From Ignavibacteriales bacterium (GTDB taxonomy: Bacteria > Bacteroidota > Ignavibacteria > UBA10030), in contig JACPUH010000057.1 in the NCBI GenBank assembly GCA_016192345.1, positions 1 to 51,130 on the forward strand: DNA of 51,130 bases. The letters run 5' to 3'. The notes beneath the pieces were generated by a model. That model saw nothing but the letters and a program-made list of their open reading frames with translations. It was not told where the DNA came from and did no database searches. Within the stretch, counting starts at the first letter, position 1; each line of letters begins with the position of its first letter. Shown here in pieces: positions 10,929 to 18,156 of the stretch. Position numbers and translations under genes: made by a program.

Positions 10929-11399
10929 TCACTTTACTTTCACTTCAATCTGCACCGGCTTTGCTTCCTCAACCTTCGGCAGGGTGACCGTCAAGACGCC
11001 GTCCTTGTAGAAGGCGTCAATCCGGTCGCTCTTAACCGTCGTGGATAGGGTGAACGAGCGCTGGAATGAACCATACGAGCGTTCTGCCCTGCGATAGCTT
11101 CCCTCCCGGGTCTCCTTTTCCTGCTTCTTCTCCCCGCGGATGGTCAGCACGTTCGATTCGAGCGTAATCTTCACATCCTCCTTGTTGATGCCGGGGAGTT
11201 CCATCTTCACGACGTACTCGTTCTGCTGCTCCGCGATATCGACGGCCGGAGTCCAGAAACTCTTGCCGGTATTTTCCTCCGCACGCATTCCTCCGCGAAA
11301 CGTATCCTCAAACAACCGGTTGATCTCCCGCTGCATCCCGAATACCCCTTGGGGCCAGGCCGTCAGCTCACGTGTTGGGTTCCATCGAATAAGTGACAT
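10929..11399 (-). CDS. Small heat-shock protein Hsp20, third of the operon
   Basis: ATP-independent holdase of the alpha-crystallin family, 156 residues from MSLIRWNPTREL. The start is fixed by a strong AAAGGAGG ribosome site 8 bases upstream; the frame runs 30 codons further back but without family similarity. The N-terminal arm contains a FGMQREINRLFED amphipathic segment. The crystallin domain (about 50-145) has the KMELPGINKEDVKITLE strand pair, the FTLSTTVKSDRI segment and GVLTVTLPK. The C-terminal anchoring motif is present as QIEV (I-x-V). This is the most canonical class A-like member of the three and the last gene of the operon, 55 bases after the second. Confidence 0.95.
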   Translation of the reverse strand: MSLIRWNPTRELTAWPQGVFGMQREINRLFEDTFRGGMRAEENTGKSFWTPAVDIAEQQNEYVVKMELPGINKEDVKITLESNVLTIRGEKKQEKETREGSYRRAERSYGSFQRSFTLSTTVKSDRIDAFYKDGVLTVTLPKVEEAKPVQIEVKVK

Positions 11400-11454
11400 G
11401 GTCGTATCCTCCTTTTGTACGACACGATAGCCGTTGTAAGAACAGCCATCGTGA

Positions 11455-11784
11455 TTAACGGATTGAAATGATTTTTGCTTTGGCCGCATCGGTTTTCGGC
11501 AGGATGACCGTCAGGACCGACTGCTCGAATTCGGCCCGGGCGGCTTGATGCTGGATGCCCTCGCCGAGATTAAATTCCCGATAGTACGTCTTTAGACCAA
11601 TCTCCCTGAGCAACAACCTCGCCTCGTCCCGGTGTGTGGTATCGACCTCCCCCTTTATCGAAATGCGCCCCGGTTGAATGGTGATGTTGATTTTCTCCTT
11701 CTCCACTCCGGGAAGGTCCAGCTTCAGAACAAACTCCTCCGCAGTCTCATAGACATCCGCTACCGGGATGATGATGTTTTCCAT
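11455..11784 (-). CDS. Divergent small heat-shock protein, second of the operon
   Basis: Alpha-crystallin-type protein of 109 residues with almost no N-terminal arm; the crystallin domain starts at once with VADVYETAEEFVLKLDLPGV. The KINITIQPGRISIKGE strand pair and the SVLTVILPKTDAAKAK end are clear, and a C-terminal IISI may serve as the IxI anchor. The YYREFNLGEGIQHQAARAEF loop is less conserved. The missing N-terminal arm suggests small oligomers, perhaps co-assembling with its neighbours, which is inference. A strong GGGGAGG ribosome site lies in the 11-base gap from the first hsp20. It is clearly translated as part of the same mRNA. Confidence 0.88.
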   Translation of the reverse strand: MENIIIPVADVYETAEEFVLKLDLPGVEKEKINITIQPGRISIKGEVDTTHRDEARLLLREIGLKTYYREFNLGEGIQHQAARAEFEQSVLTVILPKTDAAKAKIISIR

Positions 11785-11795
11785 AACCCTCCCCG

Positions 11796-12200
11796 TTACT
11801 TCACCTCGATCGTGCGGGGTTTAGCGGATTCCGCCTTTGGCACAACGACCTTCAGCATGCCATTCTGCAGATCCGCTGAAATCCTGTTCGCATCGACATC
11901 ATGACCGAAACGGATCGACCGGTTAAATGTGCGCACGCGGTTCTCATTGATCAAAACACGGGCATCCTGGGGGATTTCGTACGGTTTCCGCTCACCGCTC
12001 AACGTGAGCACGTCTTCCTCGAATGTTATCTTAACGTCCTCCTTTTTCAAGCCGGGGAGTTCCGCGACGATCACCGTTTCGTTTTCATATTCCGCTATAT
12101 CAAGCGCAGGAAAGGAACGGGTCGAGGGGGCCGACTCGCTGACAGCAAAATCCTCGAAAAGTGTATTGAGCGTGCGTGGGACATCAAATCGGACTAGCAT
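11796..12200 (-). CDS. Small heat-shock protein Hsp20, first of the operon
   Basis: Alpha-crystallin chaperone of 134 residues starting MLVRFDVPRTLNTLFEDF. The start is fixed by an AAAGGAG ribosome site 8 bases upstream; a 15-codon in-frame extension is unlikely. The crystallin domain (about 35-125) contains VIVAELPGLKKEDVKITFE, VLTLSGERK, FNRSIRFGHDVDANRI and GMLKVVVPK, and the protein ends with the I-x-V motif TIEVK. It leads a three-gene operon of clearly different Hsp20 paralogues. A near-perfect sigma-54 promoter sits about 55 bases upstream, which is not the usual heat-shock arrangement. Confidence 0.95.
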   Translation of the reverse strand: MLVRFDVPRTLNTLFEDFAVSESAPSTRSFPALDIAEYENETVIVAELPGLKKEDVKITFEEDVLTLSGERKPYEIPQDARVLINENRVRTFNRSIRFGHDVDANRISADLQNGMLKVVVPKAESAKPRTIEVK

Positions 12201-12253
12201 GGTGTATCTCCTTTTTTTATGGTTGTGTGAATCAACTACCTGCATCCTTTCTA

Positions 12254-12270
12254 CGCAATCGGTGTGCCAA
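12254..12270 (-). promoter_or_regulatory. Sigma-54 (-24/-12) promoter of the hsp20 operon
   Basis: The minus-strand sequence TTGGCACACCGATTGCG matches the sigma-54 consensus TGGCAC-N5-TTGC, with GG and GC exactly 10 bases apart (12268-12267 and 12256-12255). It lies 55 bases upstream of the first hsp20 ATG. No enhancer-binding activator gene or obvious enhancer site is seen nearby. Confidence 0.7.
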
Positions 12271-12422
12271 AATCAATCCCACAGAAATCATTGGCTTTTT
12301 GAGGATCAGGAATTCAAAAGCCAGACCTCCACGACACCTTGTCATAATTGAAAAGACATTCTTTGTCCTGATTTAGTGTTGTTCTGTCATAGCGTCTGCT
12401 TTTTTTTCAGGAGGATGTCGCC

Positions 12423-12451
12423 TTGACTTTCCAGCCCATTTTCTGTATTCT
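12423..12451 (+). promoter_or_regulatory. Sigma-70-type promoter before the M28 peptidase
   Basis: The -35 TTGACT (12423-12428) and -10 TATTCT (12446-12451) have a 17-base spacer. Transcription would start about 45 bases before the ATG at 12503 and could serve peptidase, birA and coaX together. Confidence 0.65.
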
Positions 12452-12502
12452 TGTGGGCAATTTTTTCGATATCCACGTTCCCAATCAAAGACGAGGAGTT
12501 CC

Positions 12503-14065
12503 ATGCGTCGAATTTCCTTCATCTTGCTTCCCCTGAGTCTGCTGATTGCCCAACCAAAAATCGACAAGAATGCTCTCCCTGGCTATGAATCGATCAAGGC
12601 CAACGATCTCAGTGCACACCTCCATTTCCTTGCCTCCCCTGAACTTGAAGGAAGGGAAACGAGCTTTCGCGGTCAGAAGGTTGCAGCACGCTATATCGCC
12701 TCTGCATTTCAAAAACTGGGCCTGAAGCCGATCGGGGATGCGGGGACATACTTCCAACATTTTGACCTTGAGGCGACGCGCATCAACGAAAAGACCAGTA
12801 TCGTTCTCTCAACGCCCGCCGGGAAAAAGGAATTCTTGATCCGAAAGGACTTTCTGACGAACAGCGCACGCGATACGGTTTTGGAGGCCCCTCTCATTTT
12901 TATCGGATTTGCCGATCAGGCACTCGATAAGGAAGGGGAAGAGTTGATCAAAGGAAAAATCGTTGTCACGCTTGCCGGTACAAAGACGGACGCGGCTGGT
13001 ACCAGCGCGAATTCCTTCAGGCGACCCATGGCTACGCGACCCCTCCCCGGAAGCGTTGCGACCTTCGTCATCCTCGACGAGTCCGGACCTACTTCCCTGG
13101 CCGGCCTTGCGAACCGGTTCAGCAACGCGATCGATAAGGGCACTTTGCGGCTGGTAGGGGGTGAATCGCGACGCGGCGCCTCCGCTTCGTCAATGTACTA
13201 TATTTCTCCCGACCTCGGGCAAGAGTTGTTGCTGGGAGTCGGTAAAAGCTTACAGGAGGTTCGAACATCAGCCACAGGCGATGGCTTCCCTCCCCTCGCG
13301 CTCGGCAAGGTTGCGGCACGGATCAACTCGAAAATAACAAAAGAGATCAAGCAATCTGAAAATGTTATCGGGATGCTGGAGGGGAGTGATCCGATGCTGA
13401 AGAACGAGATTGTGATCTTAACGGCGCATTATGACCATCTCGGGGTCAACGCGGACGGCCAGGTCAACCCCGGGGCAGATGATGACGGATCAGGAACCTC
13501 CGCCGTCCTGGAACTTGCAGAGGCGTTTGCCCTCAACCCGGTCAAACCAAAACGCAGCATTGTTTTCATGACCGTTACGGGAGAGGAAAAAGGGTTATTG
13601 GGGTCGTACTACTATTCTCAAAATCCCATCATTCCCTTGGAAAAAACCATCGCAAACCTGAATACCGACATGATCGGGAGGGTCGATAAAAAGTACGAGG
13701 CGTTGAATAATCCGAACTATGTCTATGTGATCGGGTCGGACAAGATCAGCACGGAGCTCGACAGCGTTCTCAAGGGTTCGAATACCTCGTCCGAGAATCT
13801 CCTGTTGGATTACACGTTCAATGACGAGAAGGATCCGAACCAGTTCTATCGCCGGAGTGACCATTACAACTTCGCCCGAAACGGTGTCCCGGTCGTGTTC
13901 TATTTCACGGGCGTTCATGATGATTACCATCGTCCGACGGATACGGTTGAAAAGATCCTCTTCGAGCGCACAGCGCGGATTACCCGACTGATTTTCGTCA
14001 CCGGTTGGAATGTAGCCAACTTCCCCCGAATGTTCACGAAAAACGCAAGCCCGGCGGCGTACTAA
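12503..14065 (+). CDS. Secreted M28 family zinc aminopeptidase
   Basis: Protein of 520 residues. Residues 1-17 (MRR then ISFILLPLSLLIA) form a short signal peptide, so it is exported. A PA-like insert occupies about residues 100-265. The M28 dizinc catalytic domain follows: His in TAHYDHLG near 309, bridging Asp in GADDDGSGTSA near 325, the Glu pair in VTGEEKGLLGS near 359, Asp in NTDMIGR near 389 and His in RRSDHYNF near 453. All ligands expected for the family are present. It probably trims peptides in the periplasm or outside the cell. It is the first gene after a sigma-70-like promoter, with birA starting 5 bases after its stop. Confidence 0.93.
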   Translation: MRRISFILLPLSLLIAQPKIDKNALPGYESIKANDLSAHLHFLASPELEGRETSFRGQKVAARYIASAFQKLGLKPIGDAGTYFQHFDLEATRINEKTSIVLSTPAGKKEFLIRKDFLTNSARDTVLEAPLIFIGFADQALDKEGEELIKGKIVVTLAGTKTDAAGTSANSFRRPMATRPLPGSVATFVILDESGPTSLAGLANRFSNAIDKGTLRLVGGESRRGASASSMYYISPDLGQELLLGVGKSLQEVRTSATGDGFPPLALGKVAARINSKITKEIKQSENVIGMLEGSDPMLKNEIVILTAHYDHLGVNADGQVNPGADDDGSGTSAVLELAEAFALNPVKPKRSIVFMTVTGEEKGLLGSYYYSQNPIIPLEKTIANLNTDMIGRVDKKYEALNNPNYVYVIGSDKISTELDSVLKGSNTSSENLLLDYTFNDEKDPNQFYRRSDHYNFARNGVPVVFYFTGVHDDYHRPTDTVEKILFERTARITRLIFVTGWNVANFPRMFTKNASPAAY

Positions 14066-14070
14066 TACTC

Positions 14071-14850
14071 ATGCTTTCCAAGGAAGAAGTACAACGCGGC
14101 TTGAATACGCGCATCGTTGGCAAGAAGATGTTCGTATTCGAGTCCATCGATTCCACGAGCACCTGTGCCAAAGCCCTCGGCGACGCCGGGACGGAGGAAG
14201 GGGCAGTCGTTGTGGCGGAGCATCAATCACAGGGCCGGGGTCGTCATGGAAGGACCTGGGAGGCCGAACCCGAGAAAAACCTCCTGTTCTCGATCCTCCT
14301 GCGCCCCTCGCTTGAAAAGGACAGTGCCGGTCTGCTCAGTTTTTATGCCTCGGTCGCCATCGCACGAGCCATTGAATCCACGACGGGAATCCCGGTGGAA
14401 TGTAAATGGCCCAATGACCTGTTGATCAATGGCAGGAAGTGCTCAGGCATTCTCCTTGAAAACTCCTACCAACAGAACGTTCTTTCCTACTCCGTGGTCG
14501 GAGCGGGTGTGAATGTGAACCAGATCGAGTTTCCCTCTGCTTTCGGCAACCGGGTGACCTCCCTCGCCCTTGAATGCGGAAATGAGTACGACCGGAAGCA
14601 GATCCTTCAGAAGATTCTCGGCGAGTTGGACCTTCTGTACCTGAGCGTGATGCGCGAGGATTTCAGTCGCATCCTGGATGAATGGTTGCGACGGTGCCGG
14701 ATGTTTGGCCACGATGTCACCGTGCGCCATCACAACCGGGAAGTTCGGGGAACGGCGGTTCGGCTGAACGAGGATGGGGGCCTGGTGATCCAAACGAGCG
14801 GGGGCATCACGACGGTGTATGCCGGTGATGTCTCCGTCGTTCAAAAATAG
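14071..14850 (+). CDS. birA: Biotin--[acetyl-CoA-carboxylase] ligase, monofunctional
   Basis: Transfers biotin via biotinyl-5'-AMP to the carrier protein of acetyl-CoA carboxylase. It has 259 residues from MLSKEEVQRGL; the start lies just after the M28 stop, and an upstream in-frame ATG at 14005 would sit inside that gene. The adenylate-binding GRGRHGRTWEA is near residue 75, followed by CKWPNDLLINGRKCSGIL near 112 and the VVGAGVNVN strand near 145. The C-terminal SH3-like domain (about 215-259) contains VRHHNREVRGTAV. There is no N-terminal winged helix, so this is a class I enzyme without the repressor role of E. coli BirA. Confidence 0.93.
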   Translation: MLSKEEVQRGLNTRIVGKKMFVFESIDSTSTCAKALGDAGTEEGAVVVAEHQSQGRGRHGRTWEAEPEKNLLFSILLRPSLEKDSAGLLSFYASVAIARAIESTTGIPVECKWPNDLLINGRKCSGILLENSYQQNVLSYSVVGAGVNVNQIEFPSAFGNRVTSLALECGNEYDRKQILQKILGELDLLYLSVMREDFSRILDEWLRRCRMFGHDVTVRHHNREVRGTAVRLNEDGGLVIQTSGGITTVYAGDVSVVQK

Positions 14851-14873
14851 CAGGAAAGAGAGTTCAACGTCTC

Positions 14874-15671
14874 ATGCTCCTGGCAATCGATATCGGGAAC
14901 ACGCACACCGTCTTCGGCGTCTACAAGAAAGCCACACTGGTCGCCGATTGGCGGGTGACCAGCATGTTGCAGCGGACCGAGGACGAAACCGGAACCCAGA
15001 TCCGTCTCTTCCTGACGGAGGCCGGTATTCCCCTGAAGCGCATCCATGGAGTCGCCATCTCCTCGGTGGTCCCCAACCTGACTGATATCTTCTCCATGAT
15101 GGCGCGCAAGTACTTCCGGGTCGAGCCGCTCCTCATTTCCTCCGCCCTGGATCTCGGCAGGGCGATCCGGTACGACGATCCCAGTTCCGTCGGGGCCGAC
15201 CGACTGTGCAACGCCGTCGCGGGGTACACCATGTTCGGAGGACCGCTGATCATCATCGACTTTGGCACGGCAACCACCTATGATGTTGTGGGCGGCAATG
15301 GCGATTACCTCGGTGGCGTGATTGCTCCCGGGATCGAGACCTCGGCCGTGGATTTACACCGACGCGCTGCAAAACTGCCCAAGGTGGAGCTGCACTTCCC
15401 CCGATCAACGATTGGAAAAAACACGGTCTCCAGCATGCAGGCGGGAATTCTCTTCGGGGCTATCGATGCAATGGAAGGGATGGTACAACGAATCCAAAAC
15501 GAACTTAAGAGTCAGCGGGAAAAAAAAGCAAAGGTCATTGCCACAGGGGGCTTTTCACAGTTCATGGCGGAGCATTCCCCCGTAATCGAGCAGTGCCTCC
15601 CCTCCCTCGTCCTCGACGGCGTGCGGCTCATCTTTGAACGGGTCAACGGGAGACCGCACAAACGAGCGTAG
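14874..15671 (+). CDS. coaX: Type III pantothenate kinase
   Basis: First step of coenzyme A synthesis, ATP-dependent phosphorylation of pantothenate by the acetate-kinase/hexokinase fold. It has 265 residues. The phosphate-binding LLAIDIGNTHTVFGVY is at the N-terminus, then VGADRLCNAVAGY near 105, the second phosphate motif IIIDFGTATTYDVV near 125 and GGVIAPGIETSAVDLHRRAAKLPKVEL in two parts near 145-170. The GGFSQFM adenosine segment is near 225. It is 23 bases after birA, a common pairing in bacteria with CoaX. A bidirectional hairpin follows its stop. Confidence 0.96.
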   Translation: MLLAIDIGNTHTVFGVYKKATLVADWRVTSMLQRTEDETGTQIRLFLTEAGIPLKRIHGVAISSVVPNLTDIFSMMARKYFRVEPLLISSALDLGRAIRYDDPSSVGADRLCNAVAGYTMFGGPLIIIDFGTATTYDVVGGNGDYLGGVIAPGIETSAVDLHRRAAKLPKVELHFPRSTIGKNTVSSMQAGILFGAIDAMEGMVQRIQNELKSQREKKAKVIATGGFSQFMAEHSPVIEQCLPSLVLDGVRLIFERVNGRPHKRA

Positions 15672-15690
15672 CGTACAGCTCCCCACCAAC

Positions 15691-15726
15691 AGCAAAGCCG
15701 GCACAAACCACTGTGCCGGCTTTGCT
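15691..15726. terminator. Bidirectional intrinsic terminator between convergent genes
   Basis: The perfect 15-bp stem AGCAAAGCCGGCACA (15691-15705) / TGTGCCGGCTTTGCT (15712-15726) has a 6-nt loop. It sits between the coaX stop (plus) and the response-regulator stop (minus) and could serve both, though the T-tracts are short. Confidence 0.8.
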
Positions 15727-15744
15727 CGTTGTACCATTTCCCTG

Positions 15745-16494
15745 CTACTGCTTTGGAATTCTGATCTGCTCCTCAAACGCCTGCTTGATCCTATCAATCT
15801 CTATCGCTTGCGGATGCCGCGCATAGACAAGCTGGTAGAGCGACAACAACCCCCGGATACCCGTTTCCATCACTCCCACCTGTCGTTGAAAATCGTTCAT
15901 AATATCCCATAACTCTTTTCGCTTCTCCGGTGGAAGTCCGGCCATCAATCCCTCGACCTTCATCTCCATGTCGGCCGCAATCGTGCCCAGGGCGGCATTC
16001 AGGGTGGGGGTGATCGCGTTAATCACATCCCGCACCTTGTCCGTGGCCTCCCGATTCAGCACGATCTCCCGTTGTGCCTCCTCTTCAAAGACCTTCGCCA
16101 CTCGGAATAAGTGCCGTTCATGGGTGGCCCTGATCAGGTTGGCAAGATGATGGAGATCGGTCAATTCCTTCCGAGCATAGTCGTACGCACCCAGCTTCAT
16201 GGCTTCCACGGCGATCGTCTCTGATCCGGCAGCCGTCAGCATGATGGTTGGTGTTTCATTTTTCTCTTCATGCATCCTTTGCAGGACCTCGATGCCGGAC
16301 ATCTCCGGCATCATAAAGTCGAGGATCATCACATCGAACCCTTGCTTCGATTGCAGAAGAAGGTTCACGGCCTCCCGGCCGGAATAACAAACGGTGATCT
16401 CAAACGTAAATTCTTCACGCAGCCCGTCGGCGATGACATTCACAAACGATTCATCGTCATCTACGAGCAGAACGCGCAGGGGTGTCGGGTCCAT
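15745..16494 (-). CDS. Response regulator with degenerate DHp-like C-terminus
   Basis: Protein of 249 residues from MDPTPLRVLLVDDDES. The CheY-like receiver (1-130) has the acidic VDDDE, the phosphoacceptor D59 in VMILDFMMPEMSG, the Thr in IMLTAAG and the Lys in YDYARKEL. The helical C-terminus (about 140-249) has no DNA-binding or enzymatic motif. By position it parallels the two receiver proteins at 48858-50272: INAITPTLNAALG here stands where they have RTVxHELNNPMAI, with the histidine replaced by Thr163. It may therefore be a non-phosphotransferring relative; this is my inference. The frame extends 23 codons upstream of the chosen ATG without similarity. A terminator hairpin follows it. 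Confidence 0.85.
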   Translation of the reverse strand: MDPTPLRVLLVDDDESFVNVIADGLREEFTFEITVCYSGREAVNLLLQSKQGFDVMILDFMMPEMSGIEVLQRMHEEKNETPTIMLTAAGSETIAVEAMKLGAYDYARKELTDLHHLANLIRATHERHLFRVAKVFEEEAQREIVLNREATDKVRDVINAITPTLNAALGTIAADMEMKVEGLMAGLPPEKRKELWDIMNDFQRQVGVMETGIRGLLSLYQLVYARHPQAIEIDRIKQAFEEQIRIPKQ

Positions 16495-16565
16495 AGTATT
16501 CAAAGTCGTGCGGTGTGGTGGGGGTTTCGAGACAAGTATAAACAGTGCCGGGCACAAACGCAACA

Positions 16566-16594
16566 GCCTCCCTCGTTTTTTTTCACGGGAAGGC
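16566..16594 (-). terminator. Possible terminator of the nuo operon
   Basis: GCCTCCC (16566-16572) pairs with GGGAAGGC (16587-16594) with one bulged base, around an A/T-homopolymer loop. It lies 27 bases past the nuoN stop. Only a weak U-rich end follows on the minus strand, so this is tentative. Confidence 0.3.
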
Positions 16595-16620
16595 CGTCGC
16601 GCATGTCTTAAAATGAAACG

Positions 16621-18117
16621 CTAGCGAATACCAAACATCATAACCGACGCATTGGCAAGTTCCACCATGGGCGAATAGAAAAGGCCAAAGAAGAGCGTCG
16701 GGAGCAAGAGCAGCATCACAATCGCAAGCTGTGGCGTCGAAAACAGGATTGGCTCGGCATTTCCCTCGGGATCCCGAAGGAACATGTTCCGGACCACACG
16801 CACGTAGTAATAGAGCGATACGACGCTGTTCAGCGCCCCTACCACTGCCAGCCATATCCAGGTGGCATCAAGCAACGCGGCAAAGAGGAACAATTTCCCA
16901 ATAAATCCCGCCGTGGGGGGCAGCCCAGCAAGGGAGATGAAGAAGATCACCATGGCCACGCTGACCAGGGGCGATCGGTGTCCGAGGCCCTTGTACGAGT
17001 CGATGTCCTCGCTCCCCGTCTTGTTGGCGACCAGCATCACGACATAAAACGCTCCCAGGTTCATAAACAGATACACCATAAAATAAATCAGTACCGCCGC
17101 CAGCCCCTTGTCGCTTAGAACGACGACCCCCATCAACATATACCCGGCGTGGGCGATGCTCGAGTACGCCAGGAGGCGCTTCAGATTGTTCTGCCAGACA
17201 GCGACGAGGTTCCCGAGGGTCATAGTCAGGACGGAGAGGATCGCAACAATCTTATTCCATTCGAAACCCTGAAGGGAAGTCCAGACCCCTGTCGGTAACC
17301 CGACCGCGTTCGCGTCGATAAACGAGACTTTGAAGAACCGCATCATCAGGGCGAACCCTGCCGCCTTGGAAGCAACCGAGAGGAACGCGGTGATCGTGAT
17401 CGGAGCCCCCTCGTACACATCGGGCGTCCAGAAATGGAATGGCACCGCGGAAATCTTGTAGCCAAACCCGACGAGGATCATGATGATCGACACCAGAAGG
17501 GCCACGCTGTTCACACTTTCCTCTGTGAGGGCCCGATTAATTCCGTAAAAATCGGTGGCCCCGGTCAGGCCATAGAGGATGGAGATCCCGTACAACATCA
17601 CCCCGGTCGAGACCGCCCCGTAGATGATATATTTCAGGGATGCCTCACTGGAATCCGACGCCTCGCGCGTATATCCGGCAAGGATATAGGAACTCAGGCT
17701 CGTCAACTCGATCGCGAGGACCATCATCAGCAGGTTGGAGGCCCCGGCCATCAGGAACATTCCCAACGCCATCGCGAGAATCAGGGCACTATACTCCCCC
17801 GCCCGGTGCAAGGTTGATTGCACCTCCGAGGAGTAAAGGGAGAAAAGCAGGATGAGGATCGCCGAAAGTCCGACCAGAAGCTTGAAGAAGACGGAAAAGG
17901 GATCGACCGCCACCATTCCGCTGAAGATGGTTTCGGAAACGCCCATCTGATCGAACGAAAACCACGTTGCGAGCACTAACCCGGCCAGTGCGACAAAAAG
18001 GGTCGCTTGCGATTTCCGGCCCAGGAAGAGGGAGACAACAACGGTACTACAGAGAGCCACCGTCAGGGTGGTTTCCGGCAGGAACCTGGAAAGGCTTTGA
18101 AGAAGTTGTTCAACCAT
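16621..18117 (-). CDS. nuoN: NADH-quinone oxidoreductase subunit N
   Basis: Antiporter-like proton-pumping membrane subunit of complex I, 498 residues and about 14 membrane helices. The family features LLMMVLAIELTSLSSYILAG near residue 135 (with the essential Glu) and LLAYSSIAHAGYMLMGVVV near 315 are visible, as are FFISLAGLPPTAGFIGKLF near 390 and a Lys-bearing KISAVPFHFWTPDVYEG near 230. It is the last gene of the nuo operon, 39 bases after nuoM. The position at the 3' end and the PDVYEGAPI motif separate it from NuoM and NuoL. Confidence 0.96.
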   Translation of the reverse strand: MVEQLLQSLSRFLPETTLTVALCSTVVVSLFLGRKSQATLFVALAGLVLATWFSFDQMGVSETIFSGMVAVDPFSVFFKLLVGLSAILILLFSLYSSEVQSTLHRAGEYSALILAMALGMFLMAGASNLLMMVLAIELTSLSSYILAGYTREASDSSEASLKYIIYGAVSTGVMLYGISILYGLTGATDFYGINRALTEESVNSVALLVSIIMILVGFGYKISAVPFHFWTPDVYEGAPITITAFLSVASKAAGFALMMRFFKVSFIDANAVGLPTGVWTSLQGFEWNKIVAILSVLTMTLGNLVAVWQNNLKRLLAYSSIAHAGYMLMGVVVLSDKGLAAVLIYFMVYLFMNLGAFYVVMLVANKTGSEDIDSYKGLGHRSPLVSVAMVIFFISLAGLPPTAGFIGKLFLFAALLDATWIWLAVVGALNSVVSLYYYVRVVRNMFLRDPEGNAEPILFSTPQLAIVMLLLLPTLFFGLFYSPMVELANASVMMFGIR

Positions 18118-18156
18118 AAAGGAGTGTCGGGAAAAACACGTTATGCAAGTGAACGA

